A stretch of DNA of 64,000 nt from Sporomusaceae bacterium (GTDB taxonomy: Bacteria; Bacillota; Negativicutes; Acidaminococcales; JAJUGR01): assembly GCA_029265905.1 (NCBI GenBank), contig JAJUGR010000001.1:48118-112117 (forward strand), given 5' to 3'. This document shows positions 7,308-15,917 of the stretch, piece after piece (the first letter of the stretch is position 1; each line of letters starts with the position of its first letter). Both the position numbers and the translations under genes were made by a program. A model generated the notes under the pieces. It saw only the letters and a list, made by a program, of their open reading frames with translations. It did not search any database and was not told the origin of the DNA.

Positions 7308-8933
7308 ATGATGAAGCGTCTCATATTTTTATGCTGGCTGCTGGTGCTTCTGCCAAACGTTGCGTCAGCAGCGCCTCATCTTGAAGCGTTCTTTCCCTAC
7401 CGTCTGGGCGGCGGGGAAAAGGCGGTAGCGGCCGGTTCGACCAACCCGCTTTACGTCTCCGTAGCCGGCGGGTTTGCAGAGGCGCAGGAAGTGGTGCTGG
7501 CGGTCGATTTGCCGCATGGCGTACGGCCGGTTGGAGCGCTTGAAGACGGCTGGCGAACAGACGAGGCGGGCAGCGGTCAGCGGCTGACACGCGTGCTGAC
7601 GTTGGCGGCCGGATACGACAATTGGTTCGACTTGCTGAATTTGCAGACGGATCAGGCCGTCGAAGGAGAGCTGCAGCTTATCGTGGCGGCTTCTGGCAGG
7701 GATGGCGCAAGCCAAATGTCGCTGCCGTTTCGGGTTCAGCCGGCGCAAGATGGGGCAGCTAGGGTGCCGTGGCGGATAAAAAGCGTTGCGGTGCCGGTTG
7801 ATTACCGCGGCGAGCGCGACGACAGACAGGCGGACCAGGTTGTTTATTTGCGGGATATGAGGCTTGAGGCGCTGCGCAGCCGCATTACCGGCAAGGGGGA
7901 AGTTGATTGGGCTGCGCTCGATCGGCATCCCTTTGCGCATGTGGCGGTTGTGATTGCCAATCCGGCCGGCAGCCAGGAACTGGTGCGGATCAAGGCGGAG
8001 CTGTATGACCGGGCGACCGGCGAACTGCTGCCGGGCCTGGGCAGTGTCGCTCGCCAGCCGCTGGAGGAGCAACTGGGCGCCGATGCGCTTGCGCAACAAG
8101 AAGAAAAAGCGGCCCGAGCTCTATTTGGACTGAACGGCGACCCGGAGCAGACGTTAGTGCTGCCGTTGTCCGGCGATACCGGGCGGCTGCCGGCGGGGCC
8201 GGTGGTCCTGCGCCTGACTTTGTCGGGCACGGGTGCGGAACAAATTATCGAAACGCCGCTGCAATTGGTATCGCGGCGCCAGGGCACGGCGGCGATTCTT
8301 GGCGGGGCGCTTGCGGCGCTGGTTGCGCTGGCCGCCTTCCTCACGCTTCGGGGCGCGCGCCTGTTCGACCAGCTTGGCGCGCGCGGCGTGATCACTGTCG
8401 CCCTGTTTGGCGCGGTGTCCTTCGGCGCGATAACGGTTCCGACCACACTGGCGGGCGACCTGCTGCACGTTTTGCTGGGGCCGTTTTCCGCACTGGCGAG
8501 CGGCCTGCTGAGTGGAGTTCTGCTCTATTTGTTCTTGCTGGCCTTGCACCGGCTCTATCCCCTGCCGGGCGTGGTGAGCTTGATGCTTCTTCTGAAGTGG
8601 CTGCTCGCTGCCCTGGTTTTTGGACGGTTGTCGCTGGTTGGGCTGGGCTGCGTGGCCGTTCATGCCGTGCTGCTGGAACTTTTGTTGTGGGCTGGCGGCT
8701 GTTCGCGGGCGGCGCGGCGCCTGCCCGACTGGGGCGTGGCCCTTGCCTGCGGCCTGTTGGACATGGCGGTTACGTACGCCAACTTGGAAATGATGATTTT
8801 CTTCTACCGGTTGTATTATGCTGACTGGTATATCGCTTTATATGTGTTAAGCAACGGCCTGCTGTACAGTTCGCTTGGCGCCTGGCTCGGCGGCCGGGTT
8901 GGCGAAAAGCTGGTGCGGGTAACGGGGGAATAA
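7308..8933 (+). CDS. Ectodomain-membrane fusion, likely ECF S component
   Basis: A 541-residue protein beginning 5 nt after the receptor stop. A signal peptide (residues 1-20) is followed by an extracytoplasmic beta-rich domain of about 300 residues (FFPYRLGGGEKAVAAGSTNP; HPFAHVAVVIANPAGSQELV) with no family I recognise. The last 210 residues contain about six hydrophobic helices resembling an ECF-transporter substrate-binding (S) component (FGAITVPTTLAGDLLHVLLG, LLSGVLLYLFLLALHR). S components are normally about 180-220 residues and lack such a domain. Position directly before fused EcfA and EcfT supports the S-component role. The ectodomain may receive substrate from the receptor in the periplasm; that is inference. 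Confidence 0.65.
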   Translation: MMKRLIFLCWLLVLLPNVASAAPHLEAFFPYRLGGGEKAVAAGSTNPLYVSVAGGFAEAQEVVLAVDLPHGVRPVGALEDGWRTDEAGSGQRLTRVLTLAAGYDNWFDLLNLQTDQAVEGELQLIVAASGRDGASQMSLPFRVQPAQDGAARVPWRIKSVAVPVDYRGERDDRQADQVVYLRDMRLEALRSRITGKGEVDWAALDRHPFAHVAVVIANPAGSQELVRIKAELYDRATGELLPGLGSVARQPLEEQLGADALAQQEEKAARALFGLNGDPEQTLVLPLSGDTGRLPAGPVVLRLTLSGTGAEQIIETPLQLVSRRQGTAAILGGALAALVALAAFLTLRGARLFDQLGARGVITVALFGAVSFGAITVPTTLAGDLLHVLLGPFSALASGLLSGVLLYLFLLALHRLYPLPGVVSLMLLLKWLLAALVFGRLSLVGLGCVAVHAVLLELLLWAGGCSRAARRLPDWGVALACGLLDMAVTYANLEMMIFFYRLYYADWYIALYVLSNGLLYSSLGAWLGGRVGEKLVRVTGE

Positions 8934-8935
8934 GG

Positions 8936-10588
8936 ATGATTCGGCTGGAACACGTTGGCTTTACGTACCCGTCGCGCAAGGAAGCGACGCTAAGCAATAT
9001 CAATATCGGCATTGGGCAGGGTGAACGCGTTTTGATCGCCGGGCGGACCGGGTGCGGAAAAAGCACCCTGCTGAAAATAATCAACGGATTGATACCCGGC
9101 GCCAGTCAGGGCCAGTTTACGGGCAATGTCTGGCTCGACGGCGTCAATACGCGCGAGGCGCGGCCGGATGAGATCGGCTTGGTGGTTGGAACGCTGTACC
9201 AGTCGCCGGACGACCAGATTTTTGCCACGACGGTTTGGGATGAAGTGGCGTTCGCGCTGGAAAACAGGGGGATTGCGGCTGAATTGGTGCGGGAGCGGGT
9301 GGCGACCGTGCTGGCTCAAGTAGGCCTGTCCGGCTACGAGAAGCGCAGCGTGCATGCCTTGTCGGGAGGGCAGCGCCAGCGCCTGGCGCTGGCGGCCGTG
9401 CTGGCGACAAAACCGTCCGTGTTGGTATTGGATGAACCTATAAGCCAATTGAACCCGGCCGGCGCGGCCAGTTTGCTGCAGCTGCTGCTGAACCTGAATG
9501 AAACGGAACAGATGACGCTGATCGTCGTCGAGCACCGCGTGCACGAACTGTACCGGTTTTTCCCACGCCTGATTTATCTGGAGGGCGGAGCGGTCGTCTA
9601 TGACGGTGCCATCGAGCAAGCGTGGCAGACGTTCGAACGGCCGCTGGCCGGCTTGCGGGAGCCGGAAACGGTACGGATCTGCCGAAAACTGCGGGTGTTG
9701 CCGCCGGAAGCGGACTGCAACCGCGCGGCGGGCAGGATCGTGCGGTCCTATCCTCGTTTTGACGGACGGGCGCAAGCGAAGGCGGCGAATTTTTTCGCGG
9801 GCGGGGCGAAGCCGGTTGTAGTGGCGGAATGCCTTTCGTACGCTTACGAAGGGCAGGCCAGACCGGTGCTGCGGGAGCTTTCCTTTTGCGTGAACGAACG
9901 GGAAATCGTCGCCGTCATGGGGCAAAATGGTGCGGGAAAGTCCACGCTGCTTTCGCTTTTGGCGGGCCTGGTCCGCCCTCAGGGCGGTTCAATCCGTTAT
10001 GCGCCGGACAGCGGCGGACAAGGCGGCGTCGGCTTGCTGCGGCAGGATACGGACCTGATGCTGCTGCATCCGACCGTTGGCGAGGAAGTGGGCCTTCGGT
10101 CGGACGACGTTTTGCCGGAGGCGTCCCAACGCCTGCTGGCATGGCTTGATTTGGCAAAATTGCGCCACGATTTTCCGCTCGCCCTCAGCCGCGGCCAGCG
10201 GCTGAGGGTTGCGCTGGCCGCGTTGTTGGCGAACCGTCCGCGGGTGCTGTTGCTGGACGAGCCGACAACCGGGCAGGATTATGAGAGCCTGGAAGATATC
10301 CGCCGTATTTTGCGCGCCTATCGCTACAAGGGCGGCACAGTTTTGTTCTGTACGCATGACGTTGAATTAGCGGCGGAGCTTGCCGACCGGGTTGTTTTGC
10401 TAAAAGACGGACAGGTGGCCGCGCAGGGAGCGGCGCGGGAGCTTTTGACAGAAGAAAAATGGCTGCAGGCAGGCGGCTTGATACCGACGCCGCTTGCGGC
10501 CTTGTGCCGTTTGTTGCATTTGCCGCCGAGGACGGGACAAAGGGAGGTGTGCCGCCTTGTCAGCAAGACTGCTTTGGGAGGGGGCTGA
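8936..10588 (+). CDS. Fused double ECF ABC ATPase (EcfA-EcfA')
   Basis: A 550-residue protein with two complete ABC ATPase modules that energise an ECF importer. Module 1: Walker A GRTGCGKST (36-44), signature LSGGQRQRLALA, Walker B VLVLDEP. Module 2: Walker A GQNGAGKST (about 329-337), Walker B VLLLDEPTTGQ, and a signature that reads LSRGQ instead of LSGGQ. In most ECF systems the two ATPases are separate EcfA and EcfA' chains. It starts 2 nt after the S-component-like gene, showing tight translational coupling, and overlaps ecfT. Confidence 0.92.
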   Translation: MIRLEHVGFTYPSRKEATLSNINIGIGQGERVLIAGRTGCGKSTLLKIINGLIPGASQGQFTGNVWLDGVNTREARPDEIGLVVGTLYQSPDDQIFATTVWDEVAFALENRGIAAELVRERVATVLAQVGLSGYEKRSVHALSGGQRQRLALAAVLATKPSVLVLDEPISQLNPAGAASLLQLLLNLNETEQMTLIVVEHRVHELYRFFPRLIYLEGGAVVYDGAIEQAWQTFERPLAGLREPETVRICRKLRVLPPEADCNRAAGRIVRSYPRFDGRAQAKAANFFAGGAKPVVVAECLSYAYEGQARPVLRELSFCVNEREIVAVMGQNGAGKSTLLSLLAGLVRPQGGSIRYAPDSGGQGGVGLLRQDTDLMLLHPTVGEEVGLRSDDVLPEASQRLLAWLDLAKLRHDFPLALSRGQRLRVALAALLANRPRVLLLDEPTTGQDYESLEDIRRILRAYRYKGGTVLFCTHDVELAAELADRVVLLKDGQVAAQGAARELLTEEKWLQAGGLIPTPLAALCRLLHLPPRTGQREVCRLVSKTALGGG

Positions 10589-11441
10589 CAGTGCGCTTTG
10601 GGCAAGAAAACTCGATGGGCGCACGAAAGTCTGCCTGTTGGCGGCGGCGACCGTGCTGGTGATTACAATCGACCGCCCGGCGACGCTGTTCGCCTTGTTC
10701 ACGCTGGCGCTTTGCCTGCACGTGGCGGCGGGAACGCCGGCGTCCAAGTGGGAGGTGCTGGGGGCTCTGCTCCTGATCTGCTTGTGGGGGGCGGTCGCCA
10801 GCCAGGGGCTTTTTTACGCGCAGACGCCGAGAACCCCGCTCGTTTGCTTTGTCTCCCCGGCCTTTCCGGTTTTGGGGCCGCTGACGGGCGGCGTGTTTTT
10901 GTATCGAGAGGGGTTGGCTTATGGCGCGCTGCAGGGCATGCGCTCGGCGACGATGCTGTGCCTGGGACTGTTTGTCTGTTGGACGAGTGATCCGCGTGCG
11001 TTGCTGAACGCGTTCGTTTCTTGGCGCATGCCGCCCATGGCCGCCTTTATGGCGGTGACGGCGCTGCGCTTTTTGCCGGTGCTGGCGGCGGAGGGGGAAG
11101 AAATCATGATGGCGGCCCGCCTGCGCAAGCGTGCGGCTGGCGTGCCCTTTCGCGCGTGGCACTGGCTGGCGTTTTTGCCTAAATTGGTATATCCGCTGCT
11201 GGCCCGTTCGCTCCGCCGGGCGCAAACCCTGTCGCTATCGGTTTTAAGCCGTGGTTTTGTGAATTACCGGCCTGCCGTGCAGCAGCAATGGCCTTGGCCG
11301 GAAAAACTGTTTTCCTGCTTGCTGTTGGCGGCAGCGCTGCTGGCCGTGCTGATGAAGCTTTTTTATGCGCTGGCGGAGCAAAGCTTGTTTTATTGGTCGT
11401 CTGGCCGGCCGATTTATGATTTTGCGAGGTTGTGGCTGTGA
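10557..11441 (+). CDS. ecfT: ECF transporter T component (EcfT)
   Basis: A 294-residue EcfT transmembrane coupling protein linking S component and ATPases. N-terminal helices (VCLLAAATVLVITI, LFALFTLALCLHVAAG), a central membrane region, and two cytoplasmic coupling segments near the C-terminus (MAARLRKRAAGVP and SVLSRGF, equivalent to the Ala-Arg-Gly motifs). I chose TTG 10557, 9 nt after AGGGAGG, inside the end of the ATPase gene. The open frame extends back to 10494, but that N-terminus is cysteine- and arginine-rich and unlike the family. Confidence 0.85.
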   Translation: MSARLLWEGADSALWARKLDGRTKVCLLAAATVLVITIDRPATLFALFTLALCLHVAAGTPASKWEVLGALLLICLWGAVASQGLFYAQTPRTPLVCFVSPAFPVLGPLTGGVFLYREGLAYGALQGMRSATMLCLGLFVCWTSDPRALLNAFVSWRMPPMAAFMAVTALRFLPVLAAEGEEIMMAARLRKRAAGVPFRAWHWLAFLPKLVYPLLARSLRRAQTLSLSVLSRGFVNYRPAVQQQWPWPEKLFSCLLLAAALLAVLMKLFYALAEQSLFYWSSGRPIYDFARLWL

Positions 11442-12820
11442 GAGGTTGGAAGATTGCGGTTTTCTTAGCCAGCTGGCTTTTGCTCGGCTGGCTGTCATGG
11501 AAGGATCAGCCCTTTCTTGCGCCGCAGACAGGATTGCGCGCGCAGGACGTCGTCGTACCACTGGGGGACGTTCCCGCGCTCGAATACGGGCGGATGGGCT
11601 TTACCAAAGGCATCGTCAAGGCTTCGCCAGCCAATGACGGCTGGGTGGTCGGGACGGACACGGGCAGGCTGCTGTGTTTTGACCGGGAGGGCCGGCAAAA
11701 ATGGCAGCGCCCGATGGGCCTGGGGAAAATAACCGCCGTCGCCTACAGCAATGATGGCCGGTTTGTGCTGGTGGGCGAAAAGAGCCCGAGCGGCGACGTC
11801 CACTTGCTGTCGGTTGCCACCGGCGAAGTGCAATGGACGTACTCGGCGGCGGAGACGATCGGCACGGCGCTGGAACTGCGCTCCTACCCGTCAGTGGCCA
11901 GAATACAAACGGATGAAGCAGGAAACTTTTATCTGGCGGTGTTCCGCTACGCCCGCAATGCGGACGGGATAAGCGAATATATCGGCCGGATTTGCTCGCT
12001 TACCCCCTCCGGAGAGGAGCGCTGGCGCTTTCCAGACAAGGAGTATATGGACGCCTGGGCCAGCTGGTTTGCCGTCGATCCGGAGGGACGGTCGCTTGTG
12101 TTCGCAACGGCCAACTTTGAAACGAAAGTCAAGCTTCGCTATCCGGCCAATTTATATTGGCTGAATGCCGCAAGCGGCGAACAGCTCGAAGAAAAAAACA
12201 TTGAACCGATCGCCCCCTACGTCAAGACGGTCATGCGTGGCAGTCCGAACTACGGTGGCGACGGACAGTTGCTGGCGGCGATGGCCAGCGACGGGCGCGC
12301 GTTTGTCTACAACCGGCAGGGGCAACTGCTGTGGGAGCGGCAAATCAGCCGTCCGCGGCAGGTAGGGGGCGCCTGGGTCAATGCGATCGGGCGGGACGGC
12401 TTCCCGACTAAGCACGGCATATTATTCACGACCATCAACACGTACAACCGGGATAACTGGAATTTGTCGACCCCGGTCGAACATCCTTCGTCCAACAGCG
12501 TCTTCATGTTCGACGAAGCGGGCCGGTTCCGCTACCAGTGGCGGGCCGCCGGCAGCATTGAGGAGTTGGATTTTGCCGGCTCGCTGGCGGCGGTTGCCGT
12601 CGGCCGCAATGTGCGAACAAAGAATACCGAGGCGCACAGCGCCGTAGTGCTGCGCCTGGAAGACGGAATGGTGCTGGACAGCCTGGCGATGGATGGGCCT
12701 TGCCAGAGCGTGGCGATTTCGCCGGATGAAAAGACGATCGCCGCCATCGAAGCGCCGGCGCTGATGCCGGACGGACGGATTATCGGGTCTTACCGGCTTC
12801 ATATCCATAACCTGAAATAG
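11438..12820 (+). CDS. Membrane-anchored beta-propeller (PQQ/WD40-like) protein
   Basis: A 460-residue protein with an N-terminal anchor (residues 4-22) and the remainder built of repeated propeller blades: GWVVGTDTGRLLCFDREG, FVLVGEKSPSGDVHLLSV, ATGEVQWTY, AFVYNRQGQLLWERQ and a late WD40-like VAISPDEKTIAAIEAP. GTG 11438 overlaps the ecfT stop (GTGA) and has GAGG 8 nt upstream. It should lie in the periplasm. No catalytic residues are evident. Within a receptor-ECF-TonB operon it may act as a scaffold or substrate-capturing protein, but this is only inferred from position. Confidence 0.75.
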   Translation: MRGWKIAVFLASWLLLGWLSWKDQPFLAPQTGLRAQDVVVPLGDVPALEYGRMGFTKGIVKASPANDGWVVGTDTGRLLCFDREGRQKWQRPMGLGKITAVAYSNDGRFVLVGEKSPSGDVHLLSVATGEVQWTYSAAETIGTALELRSYPSVARIQTDEAGNFYLAVFRYARNADGISEYIGRICSLTPSGEERWRFPDKEYMDAWASWFAVDPEGRSLVFATANFETKVKLRYPANLYWLNAASGEQLEEKNIEPIAPYVKTVMRGSPNYGGDGQLLAAMASDGRAFVYNRQGQLLWERQISRPRQVGGAWVNAIGRDGFPTKHGILFTTINTYNRDNWNLSTPVEHPSSNSVFMFDEAGRFRYQWRAAGSIEELDFAGSLAAVAVGRNVRTKNTEAHSAVVLRLEDGMVLDSLAMDGPCQSVAISPDEKTIAAIEAPALMPDGRIIGSYRLHIHNLK

Positions 12821-12839
12821 GAGAAAGGAATGATTTGGC

Positions 12840-13472
12840 ATGAACGGTTTTTCCCAAGCGCTTTACCTGTTTGAAAAAGGGGGGCTGGTGATGTATCCGC
12901 TGCTCTTTTCGTCGATTGCGGTGGTTGCCATAGCTGTTGAACGGTGGTTTTTCTTCCGCTCGATGGATGCGCAGGGGCAATTTGCCGATGAGATTGCCGA
13001 CAAGCTGCAGCGCGACGACTGGGAAGGGGCGCGGGCGGCGGCCGTTCAGGCCAAGGGGGTATTGGCGAGGATATTGTGCGACGCCTTTGCGGCCAACGGA
13101 CTGAAAAAGGCCGGCCTGGAGGCGATGCTCAATACGCGCGCCACGCTGGCGGTGGCCGATCTGCGCAAGCGGCTCGGCTATCTAGGCATGATGGTGACCA
13201 TGGCCCCGCTGTGGGGGCTGTTGGGAACGGTTGTCGGCATGATTTCGTCCTTCAACGTCTTCGCCCTGCAGGCGGGCGCGCCGCATGCCATTACCGGCGG
13301 CGTGGGCGAGGCGCTGATTGCGACAGCGACCGGCTTGTGCGTGGCGCTCGTTTCGCTGGGCGCCCACAGCCTGTTTGCGCAGTGGCTCGATTCGATGCTG
13401 TCCGACATGGAAAAGTGCTTTGCTATTTTGCTGGAGGCAGCGGCGCGGAGGGACGACGATGCGGCTGCGTAA
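12840..13472 (+). CDS. exbB: ExbB/TolQ-type proton channel subunit
   Basis: A 210-residue MotA/TolQ/ExbB-family inner-membrane protein that uses proton motive force to energise TonB. Three hydrophobic segments lie near residues 15-38, 108-135 and 150-178, with the family motif GLLGTVVGMISSF and the helix VGEALIATATGLCVALVSL. A ribosome-binding site (GGAGAAAGG) precedes ATG 12840. It sits between the propeller gene and exbD, giving this operon its own TonB motor. Confidence 0.92.
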   Translation: MNGFSQALYLFEKGGLVMYPLLFSSIAVVAIAVERWFFFRSMDAQGQFADEIADKLQRDDWEGARAAAVQAKGVLARILCDAFAANGLKKAGLEAMLNTRATLAVADLRKRLGYLGMMVTMAPLWGLLGTVVGMISSFNVFALQAGAPHAITGGVGEALIATATGLCVALVSLGAHSLFAQWLDSMLSDMEKCFAILLEAAARRDDDAAA

Positions 13473-13875
13473 CTGGCGCGAACAAAAGCAGCCCGACCTG
13501 ATGATCATTCCGATGATCGACATCATGTTTTTTTTACTCGTCTTTTTCATGATCAGCACGATCTATATGGTCGAGCAGCGAAGCCTGCCGATTCAACTGC
13601 CGAAGGCGGAGCAGGCCGCAACGGACAATAAGCCGGCTTTCGTCGTGACGATGCGCGAAGACGGCACGCTGTGGCTGGAGGACAAGCAAATTGCCGCCGA
13701 GGCGCTGGCCTGGCAGGTGAAGCTGGAGAGCCGCCGCAATCCGGCGTTTGCCGTGCTGCTGCGCGCTGACGAACGGGCCTCCTACGGACAGGTGGTAGCC
13801 GTTCTCGATTTATTGAAGCGCTCCGGAGCGGAGCGCTTCGCGCTGGCTACGGAAAAAGGCGGGAGCGGGTCATGA
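13459..13875 (+). CDS. exbD: ExbD/TolR-type subunit
   Basis: A 138-residue ExbD/TolR protein, partner of ExbB. A short cytoplasmic N-terminus is followed by one membrane helix with the essential aspartate (IPMIDIMFFLLVFFM, residues about 18-35) and a periplasmic domain. ATG 13459 follows GGAGGG with 6-nt spacing and overlaps the exbB end by 14 nt; the much longer open frame from 13318 is the exbB shadow. Confidence 0.92.
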   Translation: MRLRNWREQKQPDLMIIPMIDIMFFLLVFFMISTIYMVEQRSLPIQLPKAEQAATDNKPAFVVTMREDGTLWLEDKQIAAEALAWQVKLESRRNPAFAVLLRADERASYGQVVAVLDLLKRSGAERFALATEKGGSGS

Positions 13876-14612
13876 TGATCGCGGGCAAGAAACGATTTGG
13901 GTGGGGGCTTGGGGTATCCTTCCTCGCCCACTTGCTGTTGTTTGTGCTGGTCGCCTTCTTTGGCGGCCGGACGCCGGCAACGCCAGCGCCGGAAAAGGAA
14001 CAGGTCTTTGCCGTTGAATGGGTTGGAGGCGGCGGAGGCGGGAGCGGCGCATCGGTAGACCCGATTGCGGCGCCCGCCAGCGTTCCGCCCGCCGGCAGCC
14101 GCGCCGACAACGCGGCCATTACGGACAGCCGCCTGGCGCAGGCGGCGCGAACGCAAGGCCAAGCAAGTGAAGCGGCTGTGCCGACCGTAAACGCGCAGGC
14201 GGGCTCAATGGCGGCCAATGGCGCTGGCGGTGCGGGAAGCGGCGGCGGAGGCGGCGTTGGCGCGGGCAGCGGCGATGGGACCGGCCCGGGGAACGGCAAC
14301 GGCGCGGGCGGGAGTGGTTCCGGCGTTGCGGAACAGCCGGCCGTACCGCCGCGGTTAACCAAGCATGTCCAGCCAACCTATCCGGAAGCGGCCCGGCGGG
14401 CCGGGCAGACAGGCAGGGCGCTGCTGCGCCTCTTGGTGTCTTCGGCAGGCCGGGTAAGCGAGGTCGAGGTCGTTCAGTCCTCCGGCTCTGCCGCTTTGGA
14501 TGACGCGGCCAGCGCGGCGGTCGAACGCTGGCGGTTTTCGCCGGCCAAGGACGGATTGAACCGCGCGGTAGCCTGCTATATTACTGTGCCGGTGGCCTTT
14601 TCTCTGGATTAG
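13872..14612 (+). CDS. tonB: TonB energy-transducing protein with Gly-rich linker
   Basis: A 246-residue TonB protein coupling ExbBD to the receptor. An N-terminal anchor (residues 8-31, GVSFLAHLLLFVLVAFFGG) is followed by a periplasmic linker and a C-terminal TonB domain (about 165-246) with QPTYPEAARRAGQTG and the closing AVERWRFSPAKDG motif. The linker (about 40-160) is dominated by Gly, Ala and Ser instead of the usual Pro-Lys/Pro-Glu repeats. ATG 13872 overlaps the exbD stop (ATGA). Last gene of the operon; terminator follows. Confidence 0.92.
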   Translation: MMIAGKKRFGWGLGVSFLAHLLLFVLVAFFGGRTPATPAPEKEQVFAVEWVGGGGGGSGASVDPIAAPASVPPAGSRADNAAITDSRLAQAARTQGQASEAAVPTVNAQAGSMAANGAGGAGSGGGGGVGAGSGDGTGPGNGNGAGGSGSGVAEQPAVPPRLTKHVQPTYPEAARRAGQTGRALLRLLVSSAGRVSEVEVVQSSGSAALDDAASAAVERWRFSPAKDGLNRAVACYITVPVAFSLD

Positions 14613-14625
14613 GCAGATCGGCATT

Positions 14626-14660
14626 GCCGCTTTGGGCGTTGGCTCAGGGCGGCTTTTTTT
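14626..14660 (+). terminator. Terminator of the TonB-ECF operon
   Basis: GCCGC (14626-14630) with GCGGC (14649-14653), inner GGGC/GCTC pairing, then seven T. It closes the operon begun at riboswitch 2. Confidence 0.75.
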
Positions 14661-14781
14661 GTCCTGCAGCTGAGCGCGGGTGATATAATATAAGGTAAGA
14701 AGTGCGCATCGCCTGCGCGGCGGACATGAGGGCGGCAATGGAAAATCCTTACGGTTCATTATGAAGGCGGGAGGGGTATCT

Positions 14782-15858
14782 ATGGAGATTTTCAGTTGCC
14801 TGGGAAAGCATAATTATGAACAGCTCGTATTCTGTCAGGACAAGGAGTCAGGCCTGAAAGCGATTATCGCCATCCACGACACGACGCTGGGGCCGGCGTT
14901 GGGGGGCACGCGGATGTGGCCCTACGCCAGCGAGGAGGAAGCTATCGTCGACGTGTTGCGCCTGGCGCGCGGGATGACGTACAAAAGCGCGGCGGCTGGG
15001 CTGGACATGGGCGGCGGCAAAGCGGTCATTATCGGCGATCCGCACAAGGATAAAAGCGAGGCGCTGTTCCGCGCCTTCGGACGTTTTGTCGAAGGGCTGA
15101 ACGGCCGCTACATTACGGCCGAAGATGTCGGCACCACCGTGGAGGACATGGATATCGTGCTGCGCGAAACGCGCCATGTCTGCGGCCTGGGCGCCAAGGC
15201 TGGTTCGAGCGGCGATCCCTCGCCCGTCACCGCGATTGGCGTTTGGAAGGGGATCAAGGCCTGCGCCGGCGCCGTCTGGGGCGAAGAATCGCTTGCCGGG
15301 AAAACCATTGCCTTGCAGGGCTTGGGAAAGGTGGGCTACCACTTGGCCAGGCACCTGCACGACGAAGGCGCCCGCCTGATTGTCGCCGACATAATTACAG
15401 ATCGGGTTGACCGGGTGAAAAGGGAGCTGAATGTGCAGGCGGTCGCGCCGGAGGCGATTTACGACGTTCCCTGCGATATCTTTGTGCCGGCGGCGCTGGG
15501 CGCGATTCTCAACGATGACACGATGGGGCGGCTTGGCTGCCGCCTTGTCGCCGGTCCCGCCAACAACCAGCTGGCGGAGGACCGGCATGGCGACCTGCTG
15601 CATCAAAAAGGCATTTTGTATGCGCCGGACTATGTCATCAATGCCGGCGGCGTGATCAATGTCGCCGACGAGTTCAACGGCGCCTATGACCGGGAGCGGG
15701 CGCTGCGCGCGGTCGAGATCATCCCGCGCAATCTGGCGGAGGTCATTCGGGTCTCGCGCCGCGACAATATCCCCACGTACAAGGTCGCCGACCTGCTGGC
15801 GGAAAAACGGATCGCCACGCTCGGGCGAATCAAAAATATTCTCCTCCCTTGCCGCTAG
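14782..15858 (+). CDS. Leucine dehydrogenase
   Basis: A 358-residue Glu/Leu/Phe/Val dehydrogenase, most like leucine dehydrogenase: NAD-dependent reversible deamination of branched-chain amino acids to 2-oxo acids in the cytoplasm. K68 and K80 (in [11 protein letters not shown]) match the substrate-binding and catalytic lysines. The Rossmann motif is [19 protein letters not shown] 14782 follows GGGAGGGG; the in-frame ATG at 14761 has no such site and would add seven atypical residues. Bounded by terminators, so monocistronic. Valine dehydrogenase is the main alternative. Confidence 0.9.
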   Translation: MEIFSCLGKHNYEQLVFCQDKESGLKAIIAIHDTTLGPALGGTRMWPYASEEEAIVDVLRLARGMTYKSAAAGLDMGGGKAVIIGDPHKDKSEALFRAFGRFVEGLNGRYITAEDVGTTVEDMDIVLRETRHVCGLGAKAGSSGDPSPVTAIGVWKGIKACAGAVWGEESLAGKTIALQGLGKVGYHLARHLHDEGARLIVADIITDRVDRVKRELNVQAVAPEAIYDVPCDIFVPAALGAILNDDTMGRLGCRLVAGPANNQLAEDRHGDLLHQKGILYAPDYVINAGGVINVADEFNGAYDRERALRAVEIIPRNLAEVIRVSRRDNIPTYKVADLLAEKRIATLGRIKNILLPCR

Positions 15859-15866
15859 GGATAGGA

Positions 15867-15899
15867 AAAGGACCGCGCCCAGATGGGACGCGGTCCTTT
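15867..15899. terminator. Bidirectional terminator between convergent genes
   Basis: Perfect 11-bp inverted repeat AAAGGACCGCG (15867-15877) and CGCGGTCCTTT (15889-15899), with A and T runs at the two ends so that it serves both the leucine dehydrogenase gene and the minus-strand flavoprotein gene. Confidence 0.88.
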
Positions 15900-15917
15900 G
15901 GTCTATGGGTTCGGCGG

